In this document: positions 35,065 through 47,539 of the stretch, piece after piece
How the letters are laid out: each line of letters opens with the position of its first letter
How positions within the stretch are numbered: the stretch's first letter is position 1
Assembly (NCBI GenBank): GCA_023374025.1
Contig: SIJG01000017.1
Span: 1,193,671-1,257,670, forward strand
Length of the DNA stretch: 64,000 nucleotides
Direction: 5' to 3'
DNA from: Heterodera schachtii
Taxonomy: Eukaryota > Nematoda > Chromadorea > Rhabditida > Heteroderidae
Made by a program: the position numbers and the translations under genes
The notes under the pieces: generated by a model
What the model saw: only the letters and a program-made list of their open reading frames with translations
The model's database searches: none
Told to the model about the DNA's origin: nothing

Positions 35065-35667
35065 TAGGGCTTCCATTTTTAGGCAAATGCCTAAAATTTT
35101 TGCGCACTTAATACGCATAGATAAGCATGAAAAAAGCATTTTCCGCTTGGTTTGGGGTGTCTACGATGACTTATAATGCCTATTTTGCCTATTTTGGACT
35201 TTTTGTGCTTAATGCCTAAATGCCTATTTTTGTGCCTATTTGGCCATTTTTGGCGCCTTTTTCAGGATTTTCGGAAAAAATCTTAACAAAAATGCAACAA
35301 AAATGAAACTTACACCCCTAAGAATCGACCCGAAAAAATTTCAGAAAATCCACCCCTAAGAATTGAAAAAATTTTCACAAAAATTAATCCCCAAAATTCA
35401 ATTATTTTTTCTTAATAAAAATTTTTGGTTTAAAAAATGTCCTTATTCGAAAAAACTTTAAAACAATTGAAATATAATCAAAATTAAGTTTTTTGATTAA
35501 GTTTTACGTGATTGCTACCTAAAAAGCGTTAAGAAAATTTTTTTTTATTGCCTATTTTCGTGCCTATTCGGGGATTTTTGTGCCTATTTAATGCCTATTT
35601 TGCGATTTTTTTATGCCTTTTTAGGTGCCTATTTCGCGATTTTTTGTGCCTAAAAATGGAAGCCCTA
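35065..35667. mobile_element. hAT-type MITE with perfect 8-bp target-site duplication
   Basis: The left terminus TAGGGCTTCCATTTTTAGGC is exactly inverted at the right end (GCCTAAAAATGGAAGCCCTA). The octamer TTGATTAT flanks both sides (35057-35064 and 35668-35675). Subterminal TGCCTATTTT motifs repeat at both ends. It is 603 bp with no transposase. It lies in the spacer between the divergent RNase H2B and Argonaute genes. The rest of 34741-36216 is AT-rich without genes. Confidence 0.9.
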
Positions 35668-36216
35668 TTGATTATATGTAGTTGCAAAAAATATTTATAT
35701 TCGAAATTTTTGAATATTTTCCCAAAATAAATAAAATTTCAAAAATCAAAATTTTATCAAGAAAGATGTAAATTTTGGTCAAGAAAAAAAACATATTTGA
35801 GGAAAAAATTTTGAAAATATTTGAACAAGTCGCCAAAAAAGAGATCACGTCAAAAAATTTTTTTTTTACTTTGCATTTTGTTAAAGAATTTGTGAATTTT
35901 ATAAAAAAAATTGCGAAATAAGGGCGAAACGCCCAAAAAGGGACAAAACCTTATTTTTGGGGCGAACAACATATATAAATCAAAAACATTGTAAATGAAA
36001 ATCATTGGTAATTTTGTAAATGAAAATTCATTTTCAAATGCGTTTTTGTCTAGGTTTAGTTCTTTTTACCATAAACCATCGCTTTGTACCGTCGCTATTT
36101 TGCTCAATACGCGACTTTTACGCGACCAAACAATGTCCATTGAAAAAACATAATTAAGATTGTGAAGTTAATAAGCTAATAAGGTCACTAAAGAATACAT
36201 CAAACTACATAACAAA

Positions 36217-39200
36217 ATGGCGACAACAACAGCACCACCAGCAACAGCAGAAATCCCCAGAAAATCACCACAACAACGGAAGCGCGAAGAAATGGCGCAG
36301 CTTCTAGAGTCACGAAAAGTGGGCTAAATGTGAAACGAAACTGATGATTTACATGATCCATGTTTAGGTGGATCAAGGTGCTACCTTCGTCGAGCCAAGA
36401 AAACCTTCAGGAACAGCCGGACAAAAGGGGAGGATGAAACTCATCACAAACGTTTGTCTTTTTCTGTATTGTTCAAAGAGCCAATACTGTGATTTTAGGC
36501 ACACATTCTCAAACTACTGGGTACGCAAGCCATCTACCACTACGAGGTGACCATCAACGCAGTGAGCAGTCGTTCGGACCGGAAGTTTTGCGTTTCAGAG
36601 CCGAGCGGTCCACGGGATAGAGACGAGTAAGTATGACGTTGCATGCTTAGATCTAACATCTTCTGTTTAGTTTCCCATTACTCAATCGTCGTGACAAATG
36701 CCGTGAGGTCTTCTCGGCATTCTACAGGACCATGGAACAGTCACTGAAAGACACCGGGAACTTACTCTACTACGATTTATCGAAAACAATATTCACGTTG
36801 AAGAAGCTACAGATCGAGGTTTATGGGCTTTGGATGGCATTTTAATAATAACACATCGTTTAGTCGGAAGGAAAATTCATGTTTAACATCGGCACGGTGC
36901 CAACCGCTGAACGCCCAGACGCGGCACGGTTCAAACATTATGAATTCATCATCAGGCCAGCGACTGGCTTCGAGGTTAACGACTTGTCGTTCATCACGAA
37001 CGACGTGTCGAAAATGGAACGATCACTTGAGCAATTCCTTGACATTGCAACGGCGCAGAAGGCCAACATGGACGGGTATGGATTTAATCGAAAACAATAA
37101 AATATTATTTTAATATACCTCATCATTTGAATTAGACTGCTGTCAACGGATTTGGAAAATTCAGAGTTATAGAACAAAACCAAATTTCCCACAGAAATTT
37201 TGGGGTCATGCATTCAGGGCCCAATTTTAAATATTTGTTTCACCTAACTGTTAAGAATCAAGTCTATTTTCAGGAAGCAATTTATCGGGTTTACTTCGTC
37301 TCGTGTTTACTTATTGGCGCCAACCGACTATGGCTTCGGAGCCAACGAGTGTCCTGTCTTCGATTCCAACCACTCATTCTTAGGTGTCGGAGTGAACAAG
37401 GGATGTCGAATTGTTGAAGGTTTGTTCGTTTTCTTTTAATTAACTCATTAGAAAATCAGGAGATCAAGGCCCTGGCCAAATGACACCAGCCATCGTCATC
37501 CAAACGAAAAAGGTTTATTTTTATGGGTCATATTCGTGCCCATAATTATTTTTTACCATGTTCCATTCATTGTCCTTAGTCCGCCTTCCACATTCCGGAC
37601 ATGTGCATTTTGGACAAGGCAAAAACGCTCCTTTTCCGAGAGAATCAGGGAAGATTCGAGACAGGCGACTTTACTCAAAGTGACTACGAGGCGCTTTGCA
37701 ATGGCCTTGTCGGTATGTTAATATAATGAATTTGATACGAATTGTTTTATACCCATTCTCCAGGAATTTATGCTGAACCGCGCTATGGAACGTCGGGACG
37801 ATTTTTCCGCATCAGTGACATTACAAAACCAAACACTGGAAATGGTCTTAACGCGGAGAACACATTCATCACACACCAAGTCAGCGGGAAAATCAGCGTC
37901 AAACAATATTTTGAGGATACCTATCGGAAAACGCTTCAGTGAGTTTATCCAATACGATTGCTTTCTCAAAAGAAACATTTTTGTAATTACTCGATTTCAG
38001 GTACCCTAAAGCACCACTCCTCGTCAATTATCGCAGAATTGGAGACCCGGCGTATTATCCCATGGAGGTAAAACGGACAAAGCAATTTATTTTTAAATTT
38101 AATTAAAACACAGGTTTGCTTTGTTTTGGATGGTCAACGCGTCAAAAGTTCTCAACAAAATCCCGAGCAAATCCGTGTAGGTGTTTAGCGATTTAATTTA
38201 TAATCATCATTCTATTCCAACATTAACAATATGTGTTTAGGAAATGATCAAAGAGACTGCCATTCCGCCCACCGTTTTGCGAGTGCACAACGAACGAGTG
38301 AAGGAGTCGCTTCAGTTGGTCAACAACGAATACTTGACAAAAGCGTCCGTTCACTTTGACACAACGCCACTCCATGTCGATTACCGTGTTCTTGGTCCGC
38401 CAGCAACTCTCTATCGGAACAACCATCGTGTCACTCCTGCCGCGTCAAACTGTGAATGGCGTCCGGGTGACGCTTTGGTGAATGCGCAAATTGGCACCTG
38501 GGTAGCCTATGCGTTTGGAAACCCTGCGGGTGACTCGGTGCGACGATTAGGCTTAACCGAAACGATGTGGAGGTAATTGGCGCTGAAATTCTACCAAAAA
38601 ATAAACTATTGTAGTAATATCTGTCAACTTTAAACAGGAATTTCGTGGACAAGTATGCAGGTGAAATGCGTAACAAGGGCATTGTTTGTGTGCCTCCGGT
38701 GCGTGTCTCTATTTGCTGGTTTTCGTCCGTGAACGAGGTCCTGAATGTTTTGCACAAGGAAGCTCAGAACGGCGGCGTTGAGTTCTGTCTCATTGGTCAT
38801 GCGAAAGGCTTTGAGGGTGATGACGTGCATGGTACCATTATTAGCCGTTGTAAATTAGGCCCCTGATTGTGAGTTATTTATTTAGTTACGATCAAGGCGT
38901 TTGAACAACAGACTGAAATTGTCACTCAAGCAATCACATTTGACGTTCTCAAGGATGTGCTCGATAAAGGCAGCCCATTGACTGTTGCGAATTGCATTCA
39001 CAAAACGAATGTGAAAATGGGCGGTCTAAATTATGCTCTTCATATGGATGATCCATCGTGCGTCTTTTTTTTCCTTTTTTTTATATAGCCAATACAATTG
39101 GTTTCAGTGTGGCCCAATTGTTCGACGGTCAAACACTGTTTCTTGGTTTTGCAATGAACTTCCCGGGTGGATTCGCTCCTTCCGAATCTGCTGCCCCTAT

Positions 39201-40514
39201 CAATGGTGCTGTGCCTTCAGGAAGTAAAGCTGGACTAACGCCGCAAAATGGTGCGAACGGTGCCGCCGCTACCGGCGCAAACACCATTCCTCTCGGCTCA
39301 AATGGAAATGTGGTTCCGAGTACGCCCGTGCCACGGGTTGGCTCCTCATTGCCTCCTCCTTCGTGCATTGGGGTAATAAAAAAGGAGAGGAGCTCAGAAA
39401 TCTATTTTAAAGGTGTAAGTCAATTTCAAAAATTCCAGTGGGCCGCGACAATCGGAAAACGACACAAGGACGAATACATTGGTGACTTTGTCTACCAGGC
39501 TCCGCGACGTGAGGAGAAAATTGATGTCATTGCAAGCGTTGTCAGGAGATGCATTGACTCCTTCAAAAAGAACAGGAACAAATTACCGTAAGTTTTGAAT
39601 AAGTTTCAATTTATTTGTTCGCAATATTGTCCAGACTACGCGTGGTCATTTTGCGCAACGGATGTACCGAGGGACAATTCGAATATGTCATGAAGTAATT
39701 TTTCAATTGATGAAATTAATTGAAAATTTCTATTAAATAATGACACTCTGGCTCTTCGAAAATAAATAATGTGCCCTACTTTAAGGTATGAAATTCCGCT
39801 GGTCAAGAAGGAACTGGAGGAATTGGGTTGCACCGCAAAACTTACTGTGATTGTTCCAAACCGACTTCAGGTGCACTTTCCCACACATCAAAACGGCACT
39901 GCCTCATGTCATTTAATGTTTTTATTTCTTCAGGATGTACGCTTCCTGCGTCAAGATGCCAGGCCGGAGGACAAGAGCAATGAGCAAAACATCCCCCCAG
40001 GGACTGTTGTCGACACTGGTGAATGTTTTACTAATTTATTGCCCTAACGCGTTACAATTTTCAGTCGTTGTTCATCCCAAACGCTCCGAGTTCTTCCTTA
40101 ACAGTCACATGGCGATCAAGGGCACTGCTTGTACGCCACATTACACTGTTCTGCGGGACGAGAACGATATGTCGATGGACACACTCCAAACAATGGTCCA
40201 TTACCTCTGCTTTGGGCATCAAATTGTCACGAAGCCGACCTCATTGCCCTCGCCGGTGTACATCGCCGATGAATACGTGAGTCAATTTAAATAATAATAA
40301 AAAATATAGACAGAGAATCGAAATTATTTAGGCGAAACGCGGTCGAAACATCTACTCACACTACGCCAAGAGCGGTATTGACAACAGCAAAAATTTGCAG
40401 CTCTTCGCAAAGAACAAAGGGGTGGAATGGCCGCTGCGCACTTATGCGGACATGACCAAAGTCCTTTCTTTTCTCACGACCACCTACCTGAAGGAGCTGC
40501 GCAGCAACGCCTGA
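36217..40514 (+). CDS. Argonaute protein, worm-specific (WAGO-like), slicer residues replaced
   Basis: A small-RNA-binding effector of RNA silencing. The start at 36217 (MATTTAPPATAEIPRKSPQQ) leads into the N domain (LLGTQAIYHYEVTINAVSSR). PAZ lies around 37630-38060 (ISVKQYFEDTYRKTLQYPKA). MID follows near 38640-39010 (QTEIVTQAITFDVLKDVL, NCIHKTNVKMGGLNYAL). PIWI runs from about 39105 to the stop at 40512. The catalytic positions are substituted: LFLGFAMN where active Argonautes have an Asp, VILRNGCTEGQ in place of RDGVSEGQ, and PVYIADEYAKRGR where the His should be. It therefore looks cleavage-dead, as in WAGO secondary Argonautes. A ~55-residue Gly/Ala/Pro/Asn/Ser-rich insertion follows the first catalytic-site position (about 39170-39370). 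At least 14 short introns are present. Confidence 0.87.
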
Positions 40515-42088
40515 TAAGTTAGTGATGGATGGGTTTTGATTGATTGTTTTTGCTTTCCATTTGATTGTTTTTCTTTTTGTTTAATATTTCTTTCTTTTTT
40601 TCTTCGGGTTGTTTAACATTGATACTTTTCTCTTCTAATATTTTCTCAATTTGATTGTTTAACTCCCCTCACCTTTGCCTCTTCAATTCGTGCATTTGCT
40701 TTCGTTTCTTTTGGTCATTCTTCGTGCATTCTCTTTTCTTTATTTGGAATGATTTTTTCCTTCTCTGTTTTATTGTACCAATCCTTTTGTTGTTTATTAT
40801 ATTCTGAGCTTTAATAAATTGAAAACTGGATTTTTTGGTTCTAAAAATCTACAAAAACCTCTAATCTTCTCCAAAAAATTAACTCGAAATCGCAAAATTT
40901 GGACATTTTTTGGTGAAAATCTGTTAACCACCAGTCACACCAAAATCTTCAAAAATTTCGCCCGGCGGTGCCTATCGGCACCGCCAAACACCTCCCCCCC
41001 ACCCCCCCCCCCCTCCGGTTTCCCAATAGCTTACTTAAAAAGCGCGTCTCAAAAAAAAGGTGTTTCCTGCCTAAAAATCGCAAAATTTGTTCATTTTTTG
41101 GACAAAATCTGTTAGCAAATCGCATTTAAATGCATTTTTCACAACAAATTTTAATTCACAAGCAAAAATAAAAATAGTTTTTTCAAAAATTTTTAAATAG
41201 TGAAAAAGAAATATAAGCCCTAGTAGAGTAATAAATAGGGCGAGGATTCTTAGAAATACACCCCTAAGAATCGACCCGAAAATTTACAAAAATGCACCCG
41301 TAACAAAAGAAAACTTATTTCAAAAACCAATCCAAAATTTACTTATTTATTTCTTGATAAGAATTTGTGATTTTAAAAATTATTTAGCTCAATACTGATT
41401 TGGCCTAATTTTTTTACCTTTTTGAATAAATTTTGTCATTTACACCCCTAAATTTGAAAGTTTTTAGCAACTTTTACCCATTTTTAGCAACTATTTTTTG
41501 GGGTTTTTTAAGAAACTAAAAACTAATTATTTTGGCAGTTTTTAGAGCCTAAAAATTGCATCCCTGGTATGTACTTCTTCTTTTGCTTCTGTGTCTCATA
41601 CATTAAAATATTTTATTTCATTAAAATTAAACAATTTCGTTTTTTTCTCCATATTAACAAATAAAATTATTTTTTCATTATCATTAGGGAATGAAAGGAT
41701 TTATTTGTTTTCGAGAGGAGCACCAAAAACACATTTAACCGCCCAATTTCGAAATAAAAAGTGATTTTTTAGCCCTTAAAAATATTTTGGTATTTTGCAC
41801 CAGTAAAATATTTTTTGACTTTTAGCACTTACATTATAAATCCATCCGTTCCTTTTGCTCCAAGGAAAAATAGCGACATTTTAGCACAATAAGGGAAAAT
41901 AATAATAATAATAATAATTGGTAAAGCATTAAAAAAGATCAATTTCAAAAGAATGAGAAAGGAGGGAAACTTCAAAATGTTAATGAGGAGAAAGAGGAAT
42001 GAATGAATGAATTGGCCATGGATTTGATGAGTGAGAAGGACAGTAATAAGTCATTAATCACTTCGCAGCATTGGCATTTCGCCCTCTT
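40515..42088. other. AT-rich spacer with repeat relics between Argonaute and LEA-like genes
   Basis: An AATAAA at about 40814 may end the Argonaute transcript. A segment at about 40880-40925 recurs, diverged, at 41080-41115 (CGCAAAATTTG, CATTTTTTGG, AAAATCTGTTA). CACCCCTAAGAATCGACCCG at about 41260 also occurs inside the MITE at 35065-35667. A terminus-like GCATCCCTG near 41565 has no partner. (AAT)n lies near 41900. No gene seen. Confidence 0.5.
40964..40985. repeat. GC-rich perfect hairpin
   Basis: GGCGGTGCC and GGCACCGCC pair perfectly around a TATC loop in otherwise AT-rich DNA. It is followed by poly-C. Confidence 0.6.
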
Positions 42089-44063
42089 TCACTGTGCCTT
42101 GGCCATTTCCTCCGCCGCCGGTCGCTTTTCCTCCGTTTGAAGGGCGTGCCCCGCCTCCTCCAATTCCTTCCCTAAACATCAATCAATGAGTCATTAATTA
42201 ATAAAGTCTCGCTCTGATCAGTGAATGGTGGTGATCAGTCCCCCCCCCCTTTGTGCTGCACTTTCTTCCCCCACCAATTGCGTTGCCCGTCCCTTTGGCT
42301 GCTTCCGCTACGCCCTCCTCCACTGTCTCTGCCGCGCCTCGGACTTTTTGCCCCGCGGCACTTGCGACATTTACGGCTGCTTCTTTGACATTAGAAGCGG
42401 CCGTAACTGTACAAAACATTTAAATTAACATCAGAATTGCTCTGCTGTGCTTTGCTTGGCTTACCGACGGTTTCCCCGGCCGCTTTCCCCGCGTTCACCA
42501 CGCCTTCCCCAATGTTTGCTGCCGTTTCTCCAACTGCTTTGGCCCCGGTCACCACCCGTTCTTTTGCACCCGCCGCGACATTCGCTTAAGGAAGTGATTG
42601 AACTTTCAGTTCCCATCCCACAATTTTCACTGATCCTTCCCCCCCCCCCTCTCTTTGTCCACTCACCGACTGCTTGGCCCGCATTTGCCGCCGCCCCGGC
42701 GATTGAGTCGCGCACTGCAGCAGCCTTCTCAGCTAAATTCATGCCGAAGAATTGGCAAAAATGGGAAAGGCAATGGCCAAGCAAGTCGAAGATGGTGTGG
42801 GGTTAAGAGGGACGGAGGGAGTCGATGGGCAAAATGAGTGGGGAGGGAGAGGGCGGGGGGAATGGCACTCGCCCGTCGCCGGCGCTCACTCGCCAGTCAG
42901 TGGCCCAGTGGCCGTCGTCCGCTGTGCCCCCCCCCCTTCCCTTCTCCTTGGCCCATTTACCCTCTCTGCCAACCCCCCCCCCCCCCCGCTTACTCACCAG
43001 CAGTCTCTCCCGCCTTTTCTGCCCCTTCCCGCAAATCCGTAGTGGCGGTGCCTGTAAACGGAAGAGAAAAAGGGTGGGGAATAGTGAGTTGGGATGAAAG
43101 GCAATGACAAGGCAAATGAGGAAAAGGGCACCCTTCCCGGTCCAAAGGCGAATACATTTGTCTCGTGCCGAGTCGAGGACCCTTCCCATCCGGGAAGGTT
43201 TGTCATTTTCCATTTTCCACCCTCTCTCTCCCCCCCCCCTCGCAGTCTCTGTTTATGCTTTTCCTCAGTCGTCCGTCCCTTTTAATACCGCCCTCCCTCT
43301 TCCGCTGAACACTCTTTCACCCCATCCTTTCTTTGGTCGTTCGTTGGCTTTTTCCCTCCCCTCCCTCCCTTTCCCCCCCTTTTTCCCTCCTCTCACTAAT
43401 TGCTTCTCCCGCTTCGTGCAATTTTTGTGCCGCATTCTTTTTCAGCTCAGCCGCTTTGTTCCCTGAAACCGACGTTAAAATGAAGAGAAATGAGAAAGGA
43501 AGAAAGGAACACACAACAAACACATTGCTATTTATCCTTCACAAAAAAGCACAAAACGTAAAAAAAATAAAGGAAAATAGAAAAAAGAGAAAGAGAAATC
43601 CAAAATTAACGAACCGAATGTTGCCAAAATGGTCACTACTTTCTTTGCGTACCGATTAACCGAATTCTCTTTGGTGATTAATTAGTTACCCAATTTTGAC
43701 TATTAATTTCGCTTAATTACCCACCGACTACGTCCGCCGCGCCCACCGCCGAGTCTTTGGCGCCGGCGGCGATTTCTTTGAGCCCTCCGCCTTTAAAAGT
43801 GCTTTTGTAAACTCGAAAATCCATTATTTATCAGACCGATTTTCTGCACGCCCTCCGTCGCTTCTTCAACGCCTTTTCTTAGCCTTTCATTTTCCTCACT
43901 CTGAAAAAATAAATTAAAAAAAACAATCAATGAGAGGCGACAGAAATGCCAATGCTTCCAAAAAGCTTACTGATGATGGTCTTGCGAGAATGAATTGAAC
44001 CGATGCGAGCAGAAGAAAAACGGACGATGCGACGGCAAAACGAACACTGACAGAGACGGGCAT
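42089..44063 (-). CDS. Secreted LEA-like (late embryogenesis abundant-type) repeat protein
   Basis: A multi-exon gene for an Ala/Gly/Lys/Glu-rich protein resembling group 3 LEA proteins, which protect cells or proteins during desiccation. Exon 1 (43971-44063) is a signal peptide (MPVSVSVRFAVASSVFLLLA). Further exons give NERLRKGVEEATEGVQKIG, GLKEIAAGAKDSAVGAADVV, NKAAELKKNAAQKLHEAGEA, EKAAAVRDSIAGAAANAGQA, AKAVGETAANIGEGVVNAGK and VKEAAVNVASAAGQKVRGAA. The last exon (KELEEAGHALQTEEKRPAAE) stops at 42089. Most internal exons end within a Gly codon in phase 1, so they can be duplicated or skipped without frame loss. The signal peptide is unusual, because most LEA proteins are cytosolic or mitochondrial. 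Poly-C runs occupy several introns. Function is inferred from composition only. Confidence 0.7.
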
Positions 44064-44138
44064 TGGAAGAGGAGGAGGAGGAAGAGAAAGAATGGGAAGA
44101 GGAAGCCGTGATGAATGGAATGGCACAAGAATGTGGAG

Positions 44139-44147
44139 TATTTAAAT
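44139..44147 (-). promoter_or_regulatory. Possible TATA-like element of the LEA-like gene
   Basis: On the - strand CATTTAAATACTC lies about 80 bp upstream of the ATG at 44063. Spacing suits a 5' UTR of about 45-50 nt. The motif is only a loose TATA match. Confidence 0.3.
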
Positions 44148-45494
44148 GGGAAATGACTTAAAGGGACAATTTGGGGGGGCGTAAAGAGAATGGGAAAATG
44201 ATTGGTGAGTCATACACAGGGCGGAACTCGCAAGTGTTATCACGCGGAAAAAGACCATGGAACGACAATTTGAGCTGAAGTGGCGGACGAAAGGGGAATT
44301 TCGACAGGCAAAGGAGAAAAAGTGAGCAATTCCATGCCCAAAATTCCATCCCCCCCCCCCCCCCGCCCCATCCCTCAATTCGCCCACCCCCAAATTCCAT
44401 GGCCCACCTCCCCCTCCCCCCCCCCTTGTCCATTGTCAGTCCAACCCATTTGAGGCAATCGTACTTCAAAAACACGTTGAGCCAAAAAAATATGTTGAGA
44501 AACTCAGAAAGAATTTTATAATATGGGCTAATGGAGACTAATTAGTCAAATGACAATTTTGTTCTATTGTCATCATTTTAAGCAGGGCCCAAAATTAGTG
44601 AGTGAATGGGTGGCGGGTGGTCCAATTGGGAAAGAGCGATCAGTGAAAAAGTTAAAAGGGGGAGGGAGATCAAAGAAAGAGTGGCCGATCAGTCAGTGTC
44701 AGTGTTTGAATTTGCTGAGTGTCTGTGTCTTCGGCGAAGTGATTGCACAACAAAGTGAGGGAAGGTCAGTCGTCGTGTCAAAAACTCTCTGAGAGAGGTC
44801 ACGACGAATCGCGGAGAAACTGCTGATCAGTGAATGGTGACGAAAGTAAATCCGATTTAAATGATCAAATGGATGGAATTAAGAAAGCAAAGAAAGGAAA
44901 AGAAAAAAGCCAACGAATGATCGAAAGCCGACAGACAAAGCATCGGAAGAAGAAGAAGACGAAACAGACAAAATGTCCCCATTTTGGTACGATTTGTCAC
45001 AGTTTCTCTTTAATTAGCATTTCTTTGCTTTGAATTCCCCGCGGGGAATGGAAAATGCTTTTGCAATTGCGCCCATTCATTCATCCCCAAAGGGGAAATT
45101 GCCGTAAAAACGGATGGAATAAAATAAAAAATAAAAAGGATGAAAAAATGGGCAAAACAAATAAAAAGTAAAAAGGGTGACATTTTCAAAAATATTTAAA
45201 AAAAACAGACAGAGAGAGAAATAACAAAGTCAAATTAAAAGTGTTAAATTAAATACAAATGAAAAAGCCAAGCGAAACGAAGCGACGGAAGAGAAAAAGG
45301 AAATGAAAAGGGCAACAAAAAAAGGAACAATTAAAAGTGATCAATCGGTCGTTAAGTAATTAGTCAACAAATGATCAGTCAGTCATTAATTAGTTAACAA
45401 ATGATCAGTCGGTCAATAATTAGTCAACAAATGATCAGTCGGGCGGCCCTTTCCTCGGCGTTCGCTTCGCTCGGCACTTTCGCTGACAAATCCC
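44148..45494. other. Spacer between the LEA-like and PRA1 genes
   Basis: It holds poly-C tracts (44352, 44415), scattered TGATCA sites and a tandem array at 45335-45440. No convincing gene was found on either strand. Confidence 0.5.
45335..45440. repeat. ~37-bp tandem repeat with TGATCA core
   Basis: AACAAATGATCAGTC recurs three times, with a related first copy (AAAAGTGATCAATCGGTC). Copies are separated by GGTCATTAATTAGT-like sequence. The array lies just 3' of the PRA1-family gene. Confidence 0.8.
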
Positions 45495-46412
45495 TCAGGC
45501 GGTGACCACTTCGAACTCCGAGCCGGGCACTTCTTCGGAAGCGTAAAAGGTGGAATGAGAGAGCATCAGAAAGAGGCCAAAACCTGCGAAAGGAAAAGCG
45601 AAAGAAATGGCAAAAATGGGGGGGGGGGACGAACCCAACACCCAATACATCACAGAGCCAGCATCGGCAAGCCAAAACAGAGGGATGGACAGCATCAAAG
45701 CCACGGAGTACAGCAAAGAGGGGGGCACCTGAGGGGGGGGGGAAATGAAACGGGGAAAGATCGGATCCAATTAGGGAATTTTAGAACATAATCAATCACA
45801 TGGGGGGGGGGGTTACCGAAAGAGTTTGATCGGTCAATTTTGGTCCCGAATTGTAATTGAGACAGTCTTTTAATTAATTTTCACCTCATACGCCCCGACC
45901 ATCACGGGCCCTTTCTGTGTGAATTGGTAAACGCTGTAGAGAAGCCCGCCAAGAACGATCAAACTGAGCAGCATCAGCAGAGAAGTGAGCACGCAATAAA
46001 GGAGGAGAAGGGCGAAAAGACTGAACACGAGGGAAATGGAGGCAAATTGGGAGAAAAGTGGCACCAATTAGTTAATTAACTAATTAATTAGAAACTCAAT
46101 TACGCACCACAGGTAATTGGTGGTAAATGTCGCCAAATTGCGTTTGACGCGCGGTCCAATCGCTGCCACGCCGGGAGGAAAACCGAACTTGGCGCACTTG
46201 AAGAACACGGACCACGGCTGGTATCTCTGACGGAGTTCGGTCAGCAATCGCTGGGCACTGGCCGAGGCGGACGGCACCGATTGATCGGTGCCATTGGCGG
46301 CGGAGGGAGGCGAATTGGGGGAAGAGCCGAGAAAGGAAGCAGGAGAGAACCACGGGGACTGCTGCTGCTGTTGCTGAGGTTGGGGATGACCATACTGCGG
46401 GGGAGGGTCCAT
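45495..46412 (-). CDS. PRA1-family protein (prenylated Rab acceptor)
   Basis: A small membrane protein of the Golgi/endosomal system that interacts with prenylated Rab GTPases. The start at 46412 gives a Pro/Gln-rich head (MDPPPQYGHPQPQQQQQQ). The conserved PRA1 pattern follows: LTELRQRYQPWSVFFKCAKF, then RVKRNLATFTTNYLW. Hydrophobic pair 1 (LLYCVLTSLLMLLSLIVLGG) is near 46000. Pair 2 (LYSVALMLSIPLFWLADAGS, VMYWVLG) is near 45700. The last exon reads GFGLFLMLSHSTFYASEEVP and ends FEVVTA at 45495. This fits the family's usual four membrane segments. Three or four short introns are present. The C. elegans orthologue was not identified. Confidence 0.78.
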
Positions 46413-47269
46413 TTTGGAAGCAGACGAATCGGACGGAAGCGATGGATAAAGCGCCTTATGAGGGACGGCCGGGGAACGATCGCTGGCGGTGGAGAGGGTA
46501 TCTGATCAGAGGGAAAGGGATAATCTGATCAGAGAGAAGGGATAATCTGCTGATCAGAGGGAAAGGATATCAGAAAGGAGATAAAAAAACGGTAAAAGGA
46601 GGAAAAAGTATTGTAAAATTAAAAAGTCAAATAGCGAAAACACTCAATGTTAAGCGTTTGAAAGATTGTGACTTATTTTATCTAATCTCATCGTAAAAGG
46701 CAATTTATGCAAACGATCGGTGAAATAATCGCGAGAAAAAGCGAGCGATGGAAAGAAATGATTTGGAGAAAAGTGAAAAGCGAAGAGAAATGAGCAGCAG
46801 GAAAAGGCAGCAGTCAGCTGAAGAAGAAGAGAATATCAATCAAAAGAAACGAAAATTAAAATTAAAAAAACAAATTTAAAATGAAAATTAAATTATTAAA
46901 AGAAATGACAATTAAAAATGAAAAATAATCATTAATATTTTGATGAATAAATAAGCTTTTTGAGGATTTGTTAATGTTTTATGTGTGCCATTTTTACTGC
47001 TGGGGTTGCATTTGAAAAAGGGGTGGAGCTAACTAATAATATGATAATAATATAATGATAATGATAGGATAATGAGTGTTGATAAGAGGCACTAATGAGA
47101 TAGTAATTGAGAGGATTTTCTTCATCCATAATTATATTACTTTTAAATATTAATTAATTCATTTGCTTTTTTGCGGGGAAACCGTAAAAGCAAACAAAGA
47201 GAAGAGAACGACGGGCGATAGATTTATGTGAATCATCCAATGGGTGGAGAATAAATTTCCAATAAAAAA

Positions 47270-47539
47270 TCATCGCACTAATTCTTGTGTTTGCCGTTCT
47301 CGTGCCCTCCCCATTGGGCGAACTCTCTCCCATAGTCCCTCCCTCCCTCTCTCCCCACCTCTTTCTCTCCCTCCCTCCCATTCGCCAATTACGACCACAT
47401 CGTCGTCTTCCTCGTCATCTTTCTCGCCTGTCTTCGCCTCTTCCACATGCTCTCTCGCCGTCCCTTTTCCGTCTTTCCCTTCCGCTTTTTCGTCTTTCAT
47501 TTTGTCATTTTTCCTTTCATCGCCGCCCGCAGAATTCAT
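47270..47539 (-). CDS. Doubtful short acidic open reading frame
   Basis: An 89-codon frame starting MNSAGGDERKNDKMKDEKAE includes GEKDDEEDDDVVVIGEWEGG, which resembles an acidic stretch next to a SUMO-interaction-like VVVIG. The 3' half runs into GA-rich repeat (GREREGERG-like) and is probably not coding. It could be a single exon or chance. No family recognised. Confidence 0.18.
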   Translation of the reverse strand: MNSAGGDERKNDKMKDEKAEGKDGKGTAREHVEEAKTGEKDDEEDDDVVVIGEWEGGRERGGERGREGLWERVRPMGRARERQTQELVR

